A DNA stretch of 35,844 bases, taken from the NCBI GenBank assembly GCA_027452125.1, contig DAIDGZ010000096.1, positions 1 to 35,844 of the forward strand, read 5' to 3'. Position numbers and translations under genes: made by a program. Origin of the DNA: Acidobacteriaceae bacterium. Its GTDB lineage: Bacteria; Acidobacteriota; Terriglobia; Terriglobales; Acidobacteriaceae. Below are positions 16,535 to 24,920 of the stretch, piece by piece (position 1 is the first letter of the stretch; the number at the start of each line of letters is the position of its first letter). The notes under the pieces are model-generated. The model was not told the DNA's origin. It searched no databases and was given only the letters and a program-made list of their open reading frames with translations.

Positions 16535-16885
16535 ATGACCATCGAAGAATTGCGCAATCGCATCGATGTCCTGGACCGTCAACTCGTGGAACTGCTCAAT
16601 GAGCGTGCCCGGGCGGCGCAGATGGTGGGCTATCTCAAGGCCTCCACCGCGCTGCCGGTGTATGAGCCAAACCGCGAAAAGATCGTGTATGCCAACGTGC
16701 GCGCGGCCAACAAGGGCCCGCTGCCGGACATGGAGCTGACGCACATCTACGAGCGGATCATTGACGTGATGCGGGCGCTGCAGAGAAACGAGCTGGCCTC
16801 AGAGAGGAATGCCCGGGGGATCAAGGAAGACCTCTCGGGCCTGGCCGCGGGCGCACCATCGCCTGAAAAAGGGAACAAGCAATGA
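16535..16885 (+). CDS. aroQ: Chorismate mutase, AroQ class
   Basis: The 116-residue product starts MTIEELRNRIDVLDRQLVEL, the long first helix of the all-helical AroQ fold, with the conserved arginine and lysine positions (NRIDVLD, AAQMVGYLK, then REKIVYANV). It rearranges chorismate to prephenate, the branch point to phenylalanine and tyrosine. The ATG at 16535 has GAGGA a few bases upstream; an open frame extends 39 codons further but has no family similarity. The last 25 residues are a charged, probably disordered tail. Its stop overlaps the aroF start as ATGA, so mutase and DAHP synthase are made together, as in fused or complexed forms elsewhere. Confidence 0.92.
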   Translation: MTIEELRNRIDVLDRQLVELLNERARAAQMVGYLKASTALPVYEPNREKIVYANVRAANKGPLPDMELTHIYERIIDVMRALQRNELASERNARGIKEDLSGLAAGAPSPEKGNKQ

Positions 16886-17898
16886 TCGTAGCAATGCAGG
16901 AAAACGCCACCGATGAGCAGATTGACGGCGTAATTGGCGCCATGGAAGAGGCCGGGGTGCACGTGCACCGCACCACCGGAACAATACAGACGATTCTGGC
17001 CGGCGTGGGCCCCACCGCCGGGCTGGACCTGGCGCAGTTTGAGGTGCTGCCCGGCGTGGAACACGTGCACCGCATCAGCTCTCCCTACAAGCTGGCAGGC
17101 CGCGCCTGGAGACCGGAAGGCACGGTGGTCGAGTTTGCCAACGGCGTCAGGATTGGTGGCGATCAGGTGCACGTAATGGCCGGGCCCTGCTCGGTGGAGA
17201 GCCGCGAGCTGCTGGAAGAAACGGCGCGGCGGGTCAAGGCCGCGGGCGGCAGCTTTTTGCGCGGTGGCGCCTTCAAGCCGCGCAGCTCGCCGTATGCCTT
17301 CCAGGGGCTCGGCATCCCGGGACTGCAACTCATGCGCCAGGTGGCCGACGCCCACGGGCTGCTCACCATCAGTGAGGTGATGGAGATCGCCCAGATTGAG
17401 CCCATGTTGCCTTATGTGGACTGCTTCCAGGTCGGCGCGCGCAACATGCAGAACTTCAACCTGCTCCGCGAGCTGGGCCAGACGCGCAAGCCAGTACTGC
17501 TCAAGCGCGGCATGGCAGCCACCCTCGAGGAGCTGCTGCTCTCCAGCGAGTACATCCTCTCCGGCGGCAACTACAACGTGATCCTGTGCGAGCGGGGTAT
17601 TCGCACCTATGAGACGGCCACCCGCAACACCATGGACATTGCGGCAATTCCCGTGCTCAAGAAGCTGAGCCACCTGCCGGTCGTGGGCGACCCCTCGCAC
17701 GGCACCGGCCGGCGCGACATGGTGGCGCCCATGGCCAAGGCCGCGGTAGCCGCGGGCGCGGACGCCATCCTCGTCGAGGTGCACCCCAACGCCGACAAGG
17801 CCGCCTCCGACGCTGCGCAGACGCTCTATCTCGAGCAGTTTGAGAAGCTGATGGCGGAGCTGAAGGTGATCGCCGCGGCCGTGGGACGGACGCTGTAA
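16882..17898 (+). CDS. aroF: 3-deoxy-7-phosphoheptulonate synthase (DAHP synthase, type I-beta)
   Basis: The 338-residue product has an N-terminal ferredoxin-like regulatory domain (residues 1-70, MIVAMQENATDEQIDGVI...), as in Thermotoga DAHP synthase, then a KDO8P/DAHP-type barrel. Landmarks are VMAGPCSVES, FLRGGAFKPRSSPYAFQG, QVGARNMQNFNLL, KRGMAATLEELL and GDPSHGTGRRD. It condenses PEP and erythrose 4-phosphate, the first step of the shikimate route. The regulatory domain suggests feedback control, in this type usually by tyrosine. It overlaps aroQ by four bases; tyrA follows after 91 bases. Confidence 0.95.
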   Translation: MIVAMQENATDEQIDGVIGAMEEAGVHVHRTTGTIQTILAGVGPTAGLDLAQFEVLPGVEHVHRISSPYKLAGRAWRPEGTVVEFANGVRIGGDQVHVMAGPCSVESRELLEETARRVKAAGGSFLRGGAFKPRSSPYAFQGLGIPGLQLMRQVADAHGLLTISEVMEIAQIEPMLPYVDCFQVGARNMQNFNLLRELGQTRKPVLLKRGMAATLEELLLSSEYILSGGNYNVILCERGIRTYETATRNTMDIAAIPVLKKLSHLPVVGDPSHGTGRRDMVAPMAKAAVAAGADAILVEVHPNADKAASDAAQTLYLEQFEKLMAELKVIAAAVGRTL

Positions 17899-17942
17899 GA
17901 TAAAGCGGGGCTGGCCACGCTGCGCGCGTGAGGGCTATGCCA

Positions 17943-17983
17943 GCTCCGCTAACCTCGCTCTCAATGCTAACTCCGCTTCCGAG
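17943..17983 (+). repeat. Nonamer repeat array before tyrA
   Basis: After AGCTCC the unit GCTNNNNNN recurs every 9 bases (GCTAACCTC at 17948, GCTCTCAAT at 17957, GCTAACTCC at 17966, GCTTCCGAG at 17975). The first 18 bases match the array at 34903-34920 at 17 of 18 positions. The last unit holds the GAGG used as ribosome binding site by tyrA. Confidence 0.7.
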
Positions 17984-17989
17984 GATCGC

Positions 17990-18850
17990 TTGATTGAACG
18001 CATCGCCATCTTAGGTACCGGCCTGCTGGGCGCTTCGGCGGGGCTTGCTCTGCGCAGCGCTGGGTTTCGCGGCTCCGTCGTGGGCTGGAACCGCGGCGCG
18101 GAGCAGGCGCTGCTGGCACGGGAGATGGGCGCCATCGACGTGGTAGCCACTGACCCTATCGAGGCAGCGCGAATGGCGCAGGTTGTCCTGCTCTCCATGC
18201 CCATCTTCGCTACGCTGGACTTTATGGAGAAGCTGGCCGTGGTGCTCGGGCCGGACCAGCTCGTCACCGACGTGGGCAGCACCAAAAAGATGATCTGCGA
18301 GGCGGCTGCTCGGCTCTACAACACCCCGGAGCGCGCGGCATTTCTGCCCGGACACCCCATGGCCGGCAAGGAGCGCGGCGGAGCTTCGCTGGCCGACGCC
18401 AATTTGTTTCGCGGCGCAGTGTGGCTGTTTACTGACGATCCCGCGGCCCGGCGCACGCTGGCCGGCGAAGCGCTGGTGCAGGGCTGGCGCGAATGGGTCG
18501 CCGCCATGGGCAGCCGCACCCTCGACCTGGAGCCCAGCCGCCACGATGAGCTGGTAGCGTGGGTCAGCCACCTGCCGCAGTTCACCGCAACGGCGCTCAG
18601 CGCATTGCTGGAAGAGCAGGTAGGCGAGGCTCCCGAGCTGAAGGACGTAGGCGGCCGCGCGCTGCGTGAGATGACTCGCCTGGGAGCCAGCCCTTTCTCC
18701 ATGTGGCGTGACATCGCATTCACCAACACCGAAGCCGTGGAGCGCGCACTGCTGGCCCTGGAACAGCGGCTGGCGCATCTGCGCGAAAATCTGCGCACCC
18801 CGGCGCTGCGCGACGAGTTCGAACAGGCCAATAGATTTCGCCGGGAATAG
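17990..18850 (+). CDS. tyrA: Prephenate dehydrogenase
   Basis: The 286-residue product starts MIERIAILGTGLLGASAGLAL, an NAD-binding Rossmann loop. VTDVGSTKKMICE and FLPGHPMAGKERGG are core TyrA motifs, and VSHLPQFTATAL contains the catalytic-domain histidine. It oxidises and decarboxylates prephenate to 4-hydroxyphenylpyruvate for tyrosine. There is no ACT domain. Translation starts at TTG 17990, with GAGG at 17981-17984; no better start exists in frame. The ribosome binding site is part of the nonamer repeat array in front of the gene. It ends the trp-aro-tyr cluster. Confidence 0.93.
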   Translation: MIERIAILGTGLLGASAGLALRSAGFRGSVVGWNRGAEQALLAREMGAIDVVATDPIEAARMAQVVLLSMPIFATLDFMEKLAVVLGPDQLVTDVGSTKKMICEAAARLYNTPERAAFLPGHPMAGKERGGASLADANLFRGAVWLFTDDPAARRTLAGEALVQGWREWVAAMGSRTLDLEPSRHDELVAWVSHLPQFTATALSALLEEQVGEAPELKDVGGRALREMTRLGASPFSMWRDIAFTNTEAVERALLALEQRLAHLRENLRTPALRDEFEQANRFRRE

Positions 18851-18872
18851 GCAGGCCGGCGTCTATCCTCCC

Positions 18873-18995
18873 ATTAGCTGCTGGCGCGGCAGGTGCGATT
18901 TCTGCAACTCCACCTTGGCAAACAACAATCGCGGAATCCATTGCCTGCGCTGCATGGCGCATCTCGCCGTTGCAATGGATGAAGACCGTTTCTAG
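18873..18995 (+). CDS. Candidate small zinc-ribbon ORF or remnant
   Basis: A frame that continues through the 3' end of tyrA in another reading phase ends at 18995 and reads CDFCNSTLANNNRGIHCLRCM, split as a C-x2-C pair and a second C-x2-C pair 15 residues later, then AHLAVAMDEDRF. The paired cysteines and the lower GC of this stretch are unlike the shadow frames of neighbouring genes. No ATG, GTG or TTG lies in frame just upstream; ATT at 18873 is the only plausible start. It may be a tiny zinc-binding protein, the end of a decayed gene, or chance. It overlaps the trehalase stop by four bases. Confidence 0.25.
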   Translation: MSCWRGRCDFCNSTLANNNRGIHCLRCMAHLAVAMDEDRF

Positions 18996-20668
18996 CGCAC
19001 CACCGGCTCGTCGGCCCCGGCGTGGATGAGTTGCTCCATCTTCAGGTAAACCCCGTTCGTCCAGCCGAAGCCCACCTGGTTCGCCTTGTAACCGGTGCTG
19101 ACAGTCACATGCGCATTACCGGTAACCACGTTGTACTTTTCGCGAAGAGTGTGGTCCGCGGCAAATCCCGCATCCACCGTGGCGTTGAACTTGCGTGCCA
19201 GGCGCACCGCATCCGCGCGATAGCCGTTCATCTCCAGCCCTTCCACGGCGATCCAGTTGGTGGGCGCCCACCCGTACGGCTCATCCCATTGCAGGCCGCT
19301 GTTGTAGTTGCTGGTGGCCAGGCCGCCCGCACGCTCGAAGCGGTTGAGCTTGGCCACCATCTGCTGCGACTCGTCGCGGCCTGCCACGCCCGCCCACAGC
19401 GGATACAGCGAGGTGATGAACGCGTAATCCGAGGCGCGGTGGCGAACAAAGTCATAGTCCGCGAAAACGCCCGCCTTGGGCTGCCAAAGGTAGCGCTGGA
19501 TCGCCCGATAGCGTGCCTGGGCGCGGCGGTCCCACTGCAACGCAGCCGCGGGGTCGCCGAGCAGCGAGGCAAAGTGCTCCATGTCGCGCTCGTAGCGGTA
19601 GAGCAGGCAGTTCAGGTCCACCGGCGCAAAGTGGTCCGTAGCGCCGGAGAAGGGGCCGAAGCGGAAGCTGGGATCAAAGCCGGACTCGCGCATGGCGCGA
19701 TCGCCTTCGTAGAAGTCATGACTGAGGCGATAGCCGTCATACCAGGCGCGCATGCACACCACGCTTGTATGCACATCGCAACTCGTTGTGCGCAGCCGCG
19801 CGGACTCGGCATCGCTGGGATGCTCCGCGCCTTTGACCAGGAAGCTGCTGTTATAGGTACCGGGATGCTGCACCAGCCAGCGGATCACATCGATGTAGTA
19901 GTCGCTATCATCAGCCATCTCCGGCACCGGGCCCTGTCCATAGCCGTGGTAGCGTGTCAGTCCGGTGTCGCCCGCCTTGTGCTCGGGGCGCTGCCAGGTG
20001 GAGTAGTCCTGCTGCGCCAGAGTGTAGGCCTGCTGCAGCCATGCGCGCGCCGCAATGCGGCCCTGCGCCGTGGCCGGAAAGCTGGCCGCATTCTCATACA
20101 CCGCGCGGATCATCGAGGTGAGCAGCGGCGGTTGCGAACGCGTGAGGTAGTAGGTGCGGTTGGCGTTGAGCACCCCGCCGTAGTGCTCAATCTCAAACAG
20201 GAAGTTGTCAACGATATCTTTGGCCAGCGCCGCATGGTGATCCGCTTCCAGTCCAAGCAGGATGAAGTAGCTGTCCCAGCCATACATCTCGTTAAAGCGT
20301 CCGCCGGGCACTACATAAGGATGCGGCAGATAGAGCAGTCCGGGCATGGGCAGATCGCCGGGCTGCATGTCGCCGATCTTCTCAATGCGCCGCGGCAGGT
20401 GCCGCACGTCCACGTGACAGGCGGTGGTAAGCGCGGCCACCTCCGGCGGCGTAGGCAGGTCCGCGGGCAGGTAGAGAACGGGATGCGCGTTGACCTTTAC
20501 ATCTGCGAGCGAGCGGCAGTCCGTATCAGAGCGGGTGAGCGTGGCCCATGTGGAGTGGATGTAGCTGAGCGTAGCCGCGGAGCCGGACAGCGGCTCACGC
20601 GTACGGGTTTGTGCGGTGGCGAACCAAAGCGCAGCCAGGAGAATCAGAAATGCAGAGAAGTACTTCAT
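18992..20668 (-). CDS. treA: Exported trehalase, glycoside hydrolase family 37
   Basis: The 558-residue product starts MKYFSAFLILLAALWFATA, a signal peptide. The first GH37 signature, PGGRFNEMYGWDSYF, is near residue 120, and the second, LQWDEPYGWAPTNW, near residue 460. DSDYY and the FGPFSGATDHFAPVDLN segment lie between them. It hydrolyses alpha,alpha-trehalose to glucose, here in the periplasm because of the leader, hence the symbol treA rather than treF. An in-frame start 16 codons upstream is rejected. It is divergent from the lactonase-fold gene, with about 105 bases between starts. No linked trehalose transporter is present. Confidence 0.93.
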   Translation of the reverse strand: MKYFSAFLILLAALWFATAQTRTREPLSGSAATLSYIHSTWATLTRSDTDCRSLADVKVNAHPVLYLPADLPTPPEVAALTTACHVDVRHLPRRIEKIGDMQPGDLPMPGLLYLPHPYVVPGGRFNEMYGWDSYFILLGLEADHHAALAKDIVDNFLFEIEHYGGVLNANRTYYLTRSQPPLLTSMIRAVYENAASFPATAQGRIAARAWLQQAYTLAQQDYSTWQRPEHKAGDTGLTRYHGYGQGPVPEMADDSDYYIDVIRWLVQHPGTYNSSFLVKGAEHPSDAESARLRTTSCDVHTSVVCMRAWYDGYRLSHDFYEGDRAMRESGFDPSFRFGPFSGATDHFAPVDLNCLLYRYERDMEHFASLLGDPAAALQWDRRAQARYRAIQRYLWQPKAGVFADYDFVRHRASDYAFITSLYPLWAGVAGRDESQQMVAKLNRFERAGGLATSNYNSGLQWDEPYGWAPTNWIAVEGLEMNGYRADAVRLARKFNATVDAGFAADHTLREKYNVVTGNAHVTVSTGYKANQVGFGWTNGVYLKMEQLIHAGADEPVVR

Positions 20669-20773
20669 GCCGCTCCGTCGTGGGGAAAACACCGTTCTTT
20701 TGGGAGTGTACCGCACGGCATTTGTCGGCCATGTGGCGCGGCGTGGGCCGCATCAGCGACAATGGTCAGCGCT

Positions 20774-21904
20774 ATGACAAAACTCAACCGCCGCGCGTTT
20801 CTTGAGACTGCCTCCGCTGCCACACTGATCGCCGCCATCGACCCGGTCTTTGCCGCAACCCAGCGGCAGCGGGTCTTTATCGGCTCCCACGGACAGAACG
20901 GAATCCTGGCCTTTGACTGGAACCCGGCAACCGCCGAACTCACCTCTGCAGGCGTCGCGGCCCCGGTGCCGGCCGTGGCCTGGCTGGCCTTCTCTCACCA
21001 TGAGCAGTTTCTCTACTCGGCCTCGGAGCTGAGCATGTTCAAGGGCAAGCCCACTGGCGAGGTGGCCAGCTTCCGCGTGGAGAGTGGAAAGCTGATGCCC
21101 ATCTCCGCGCGCAACTCCGTAGGCAAGGGCACCTGCCAGGTGGCGGTCGACAATACCGGCCGCATGCTGATCTCTGTGGACTACGTAGGCGGCAGCGCGG
21201 CCAGCTTCCGCATTGTCAACGGCGAACTGAGCGAGCCCGTATGGACGGCGCACTACACCTACCACGGCCCCAACAAGGCGCGGCAGGAGTCGGCGCACGC
21301 GCACTATGCGTCCTTCTCCCCAGACAATCGCTTCGCTTATATCAACGATCTGGGCGGCGACTGCATTCACATCTATCGCGCCGACCCGGCCACCGCAGAG
21401 CTGAAGGACGCGGGCGCCTATCACGGCGCGCCAGGTTGCGGATGCCGCACGCTCCACTTCCATCCCAACGGACACACCGCCTACTGCATGAATGAAATGG
21501 CCTCCACAGTGGACGTGCTGGAGTGGAATAAGAACAACGGCAGCCTGACGCTGGTGAAGCGCATCCATCTGCTGCCCGAGGGGTACAACGGCCCCACCCG
21601 CGGCTGCGATACGGTGATCACCCGCGATGGCCGATTTGTCTACTTTGCCAACCGCGACGACAACTTCCTCTATACCTTCACCTGCGACCCGAAGACGGGC
21701 AGCCTGACCCCGGTGCGGCGCTCCAACTGCGGCGGCAAAACACCGCGCAACTTTGTGCTCGACCCTACGGAACGCTGGATGCTGGTGGCCAACCAGGACT
21801 CCAACGTGATCAGCGTCTTCGCGCGCAATCCTGAAACGGGCGCGCTGGCCGACGAGGGCAAGAACTATCCGGTGGATGAGCCAATGCGGATCTTGTTCGT
21901 ATAG
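20774..21904 (+). CDS. Tat-exported lactonase-fold (seven-bladed propeller) protein
   Basis: The 376-residue product starts MTKLNRRAFLETASAATLIAA, a twin-arginine export signal (RRAFL) cleaved near VFAAT. The rest is a beta-propeller of the lactonase family (PF10282 type) with repeated blades such as VFIGSHGQNGILAFDWN, HYASFSPDNRFAYINDLGGD, and FVYFANRDDNFLYTF. The family includes 6-phosphogluconolactonase and muconate cyclases, but an exported protein is unlikely to act on 6-phosphogluconate. Its substrate is unknown. ATG 20762 is an alternative start four codons earlier. The same frame stays open far upstream across trehalase, which is a composition artefact. A very strong terminator follows. 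Confidence 0.87.
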   Translation: MTKLNRRAFLETASAATLIAAIDPVFAATQRQRVFIGSHGQNGILAFDWNPATAELTSAGVAAPVPAVAWLAFSHHEQFLYSASELSMFKGKPTGEVASFRVESGKLMPISARNSVGKGTCQVAVDNTGRMLISVDYVGGSAASFRIVNGELSEPVWTAHYTYHGPNKARQESAHAHYASFSPDNRFAYINDLGGDCIHIYRADPATAELKDAGAYHGAPGCGCRTLHFHPNGHTAYCMNEMASTVDVLEWNKNNGSLTLVKRIHLLPEGYNGPTRGCDTVITRDGRFVYFANRDDNFLYTFTCDPKTGSLTPVRRSNCGGKTPRNFVLDPTERWMLVANQDSNVISVFARNPETGALADEGKNYPVDEPMRILFV

Positions 21905-21931
21905 CAGGGAAGCAAGTCAGATGGTTCACAG

Positions 21932-21984
21932 ACAACGCGGGCCTGCCGGTGGTGGAATCCACGCCGGCAGGCCCGCGTTGTTTT
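21932..21984 (+). terminator. Rho-independent terminator after the lactonase gene
   Basis: Bases 21932-21949 pair perfectly with 21964-21981 (18 base pairs, core CGCGGGCCTGCCGG) and are followed by TTTT. The loop can add a TGG/CCA stem. This is the strongest hairpin seen in the window. Confidence 0.92.
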
Positions 21985-22001
21985 AGGGTCTGTTCACCAA
22001 A

Positions 22002-22616
22002 TCAATAGAACAAATACTTGCGCCAGCGATCGTCGCCGCGTCCGAGCATGCGCATGATCTGGCGGCTGGTGTGCAGGCTGAAGGGACGCGGCTCGCGCAG
22101 CAGCACCATGTCGTCGATCTCGTTGAGCAGGCGATTGCCCTTGCGGCGATTGCAGGCATGACAGCAGGCCACCAGGTTCTCCCAGGTGGAGTTGCCGCCG
22201 CGCGAGCGGGGCATCACATGGTCCAGCGTGAGTTCGCTGGGAGGCAGCACCACGCCGCAGTACTGGCAGGTATTGCGGTCGCGCAGAAGGATGTTCTTCC
22301 GCGAGAGGGCGCGGGTCTGGTGCGGAATGCGGCGATACTCCAGCAGCCGGATCACCGACGGCATGGCGATGCGGCTGCGCTGTGCGTGCAGGGTCAGGCC
22401 GTGCTCCTCCTCGGTGCGGGCGATCCCCTTCAGCACCAGCACCAGCGCCCGGCGCGCGCCACAGATGTTGATCGGCTCGTAGGAGGCATTGAGCACCAGC
22501 ACCGGCATCTGCAGCATGTGGTTATGGTGCACGGCAACGGACTCCCCGGCGTACGCCGCGGCCCTGGCAATGGCTTTCTGCTTGCGCGCATGAATCATGG
22601 CTTTACCCAGCGACAT
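22002..22616 (-). CDS. HNH endonuclease
   Basis: The 204-residue product starts [21 protein letters not shown] middle region [20 protein letters not shown] is typical of this family. The HNH domain follows at about residues 118-170: [13 protein letters not shown], the [13 protein letters not shown] core, [17 protein letters not shown]. The two CxxC pairs bind zinc, and DHV and the following Asn/His provide the metal site. These stand-alone HNH proteins are common in Acidobacteria, Myxococcota and Planctomycetes; their role is unknown, with repair or restriction suggested. The ATG at 22616 has GGGGAG upstream. Its first 14 bases overlap the end of the comF-like gene, so the two are coupled. 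Confidence 0.9.
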   Translation of the reverse strand: MSLGKAMIHARKQKAIARAAAYAGESVAVHHNHMLQMPVLVLNASYEPINICGARRALVLVLKGIARTEEEHGLTLHAQRSRIAMPSVIRLLEYRRIPHQTRALSRKNILLRDRNTCQYCGVVLPPSELTLDHVMPRSRGGNSTWENLVACCHACNRRKGNRLLNEIDDMVLLREPRPFSLHTSRQIMRMLGRGDDRWRKYLFY

Positions 22617-23592
22617 CTTTCTCCCCTTCTTGAAAAGATGATTGGCCGTGCGATGAATCCATAAAGCGGTCGTGCATGGAAGCCGGGGCGGCGTCGGTCT
22701 TCCGCTCCGGAACGTGCTCAGGCTGCCAGGCAGCCATGCCTTGTTGCTGCGCCGCGCCACGGCGGGCGCGCGCCAGCGTAGCCACCCACACTGAGGCGGC
22801 TCCGGCGCGGCGCAGGGCGCGGGCTGCGGCGCGCGCGGTGGCGCCGGTGGTAAGAATGTCGTCGATCAGCAGGATGGCCCGGCCGGCAACCGCGTCGGGG
22901 TCGGAGACGGTGAAGGCGCCGCGCACATTCAGGCGGCGCTGGTGCGGGCTCAGGCCAAACTGGCTCTCCGTGGCGCGCTGGCGCAGCAGGGTGCGTGCAG
23001 CCAGGGTCAGATGCCAGTGGGGATGCGATCCAGCCAGGCGGCGCAGGGCCTCGGCGGCCAGCAGGCGCGCCTGGTTAAAGCCGCGCTGGGCGCGCTTGCC
23101 ACGGTGCAGCGGCACTGGTACCACCAGCATCTCTGCCGGCGCCTCACGGGCGAGTTGGACAATGGCCTCGGCCAGCATCCCGCCCAGGCGCTGGGCCACA
23201 GGCTGCAATCCGTCATACTTCAGGGCGTGGATCGCCTCGCGCATCCGGCCGTCGTAGATGCCGTACGCCACGGCGCGCTCATAGGGTGGCGGAGCCAGGC
23301 GGCAGGCACGGCAAAGGCTGGGCGGGGCTGGCGACTCCAGGGTATCGCCGCAACGGACGCACACGGGGCCGCTCTGGAGGGGAAATTCCATCCAGCAGCA
23401 GTCGCAAATTGGCACGGAAGAAAGCTGCGGCAGCGGGGAGCCGCAGAGAGCGCAGGAGGCAGGAAGGAGGGCGCAACTCATTGCGTCCACAGGACTTCGC
23501 AGCACGCGGGCCACGGCGCGCCAGCGCGAGGTCTGCGATGGCGGAAGATCGACCGTCAGTGAGCCGGATTCCCTGCGGAAGACGCACCTCAC
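22603..23592 (-). CDS. comF: ComF-family phosphoribosyltransferase-like protein
   Basis: The product of up to 329 residues has an N-terminal zinc finger of four CxxC-type pairs ([23 protein letters not shown]) and then a type I phosphoribosyltransferase domain with the PRPP loop [36 protein letters not shown] is the classic ComF segment. ComF proteins aid uptake of transforming DNA, though many copies have no proven role. The last 45 residues extend past the domain and look disordered. The start is uncertain: GTG at 23592 keeps a helix before the finger, while ATG at 23481 gives [13 protein letters not shown]. It lies directly upstream of the HNH gene and overlaps it. Confidence 0.88.
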   Translation of the reverse strand: MRCVFRRESGSLTVDLPPSQTSRWRAVARVLRSPVDAMSCALLPASCALCGSPLPQLSSVPICDCCWMEFPLQSGPVCVRCGDTLESPAPPSLCRACRLAPPPYERAVAYGIYDGRMREAIHALKYDGLQPVAQRLGGMLAEAIVQLAREAPAEMLVVPVPLHRGKRAQRGFNQARLLAAEALRRLAGSHPHWHLTLAARTLLRQRATESQFGLSPHQRRLNVRGAFTVSDPDAVAGRAILLIDDILTTGATARAAARALRRAGAASVWVATLARARRGAAQQQGMAAWQPEHVPERKTDAAPASMHDRFMDSSHGQSSFQEGEKDVAG

Positions 23593-23872
23593 CTTCAGGC
23601 AGCGCCAAGCGGTTCACGCCGCCTTGGCCAACAGTATAGCCCCGCGTGGGTCGGCAGAACAGGGGATTTGCGACAGAATTCAGTGAATTTCCAACCAGCG
23701 GAACACGCGCAACGCGAGATCTTCAAGAGTGCGGGCAAGCTCCGCATGAGGGGATTAATCTGCGTAAGCGGATGGGCAGGGGATGGCGCCCAATTGATTT
23801 TGCAGAACTTAGCGTCTGTCAGATGCGATAGCGCCTCCCAGCAGCACGGCTTCAGCAGCCATTCTGCCGCGC
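23593..23872. other. Intergenic stretch without a recognised gene
   Basis: About 280 bases between the comF start and the kduD terminator. The only signal is TATACT on the minus strand (23638 to 23633), a possible -10 for comF about 35 bases from its start. Frames open here do not resemble any protein I know. Confidence 0.6.
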
Positions 23873-23911
23873 ACAAACAAAAATGCGGCCGGTGGAAACT
23901 GCCCCGGCCGC
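23873..23911 (-). terminator. Terminator for kduD
   Basis: GCGGCCGG (23885-23892) pairs with CCGGCCGC (23904-23911). On the minus strand the stem is followed by ATTTTTGTTTG. It lies 65 bases beyond the kduD stop. Confidence 0.8.
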
Positions 23912-23976
23912 GTCTTGCTCACGCACTACTCGTTGCGCGATCATTCCTGCCGCCGCGCTTCTCAATCAAAGCCCAT

Positions 23977-24741
23977 CTATCGGCAGAGCCAGCCGCCGTC
24001 CACCACCAGCACGTGGCCCTGGATATAGTTCCCGGCGTCGGAGGCCAGCAGCACCGCCGCTCCCGCCAGGTCCGAAGGCAGTCCCCAGCGGCCCATCGGG
24101 ATGCGGCTGAGAATCGCCTGCGAACGCGCCGGATCGGCGCGCAGCGCTGCGGTGTTGTCCGTCGCCATGTAGCCCGGCGCAATGGCATTCACGTTGATGC
24201 CTTTGTCCGCCCACTCATTGGCCAGCGCCTTGGTCAGTTGCGCCACCGCTCCCTTGGCCGCCGCATAGCCCGGCACCAGGATGCCGCCCTGAAACGACAG
24301 CAGCGATGCCGTGTTGATGATCTTGCCGTGGCCCTGCGCCAGCATCAGCCGGCCTGCATACTGGCTGATAAACCACACGGCGTTCAGATTGGTGTTGATC
24401 ACCGTGTTCCAGAACTCTTCGCTATGTTCGGCCGCTGGCGCGCGGCGGATCGTTCCGGCGTTGTTCACCAGGATGTCGATGGAGCCGAACTCCTTCACCG
24501 TGTCGTCCACCAGCATATGAGCGACTGCCCTGTCGCACACGTCGCCGGAGCGGCAAATGTACTTCACCCCCGTCTTCTCAATCTCTTCAACCGTCGAATC
24601 CAGCACCTTGTCGTAGTTGTGCAGGGTCACGTTGGCGCCGGCCTGCGCAAAGGCAATCGCCATGCCCGCTCCCAGTCCCTGGCCCGACCCGGTGACCAGT
24701 GCATTCTTGCCCTTCAGGCTGAAAAGATCGAGGATGCCCAT
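23977..24741 (-). CDS. kduD: 2-dehydro-3-deoxy-D-gluconate 5-dehydrogenase
   Basis: The 254-residue short-chain dehydrogenase starts MGILDLFSLKGKNALVTGSG. It has the NAD loop TGSGQGLGAG, the NNAGTIRR segment, the catalytic serine at 146, and tyrosine 159 with lysine 163 (GYAAAKG). The MATDNTAALRAD and RIPMGRWG segments are specific to the KduD subgroup. KduD reduces or oxidises the keto-deoxy sugars made when pectin and other uronates are broken down. The ATG at 24741 has AAGGAG 9 bases upstream. It is monocistronic here, without kduI or a lyase nearby. A CRP-type box lies about 100 bases upstream. Confidence 0.93.
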   Translation of the reverse strand: MGILDLFSLKGKNALVTGSGQGLGAGMAIAFAQAGANVTLHNYDKVLDSTVEEIEKTGVKYICRSGDVCDRAVAHMLVDDTVKEFGSIDILVNNAGTIRRAPAAEHSEEFWNTVINTNLNAVWFISQYAGRLMLAQGHGKIINTASLLSFQGGILVPGYAAAKGAVAQLTKALANEWADKGINVNAIAPGYMATDNTAALRADPARSQAILSRIPMGRWGLPSDLAGAAVLLASDAGNYIQGHVLVVDGGWLCR

Positions 24742-24833
24742 CGCTGTTGCTCCTTTTGCGTGTCCTCACGCGCTCTTGCTTCATGGAATTGCGGAAGTTT
24801 CTCCGAGTCTAGCCAGCCCGCCCCAGAGTGGAA

Positions 24834-24849
24834 TGTGATGAGGCTCACG
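24834..24849 (-). promoter_or_regulatory. CRP-type box upstream of kduD
   Basis: TGTGATGAGGCTCACG matches TGTGA-N6-TCACA at nine of ten half-site bases. On the minus strand TAGACT (24811 to 24806) could be a -10 element, putting the box near -42. It also lies about 80 bases before the TPP riboswitch on the other strand. Tentative. Confidence 0.45.
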
Positions 24850-24920
24850 TTGGTCCGGTCAAAATGTGCTGAACGCCGTGCTTGCGCCGATTCCCGCGAA
24901 ATGTTTCAATTGGGTTATTG

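Noticed and set aside
19022..20761. Long plus-strand frame opposite trehalase, continuous with the lactonase gene
   Set aside because: Rich in His, Arg, Gln and Ala without domains, whereas the minus strand encodes a complete GH37 enzyme. The lactonase protein clearly begins with its own Tat signal at 20774.
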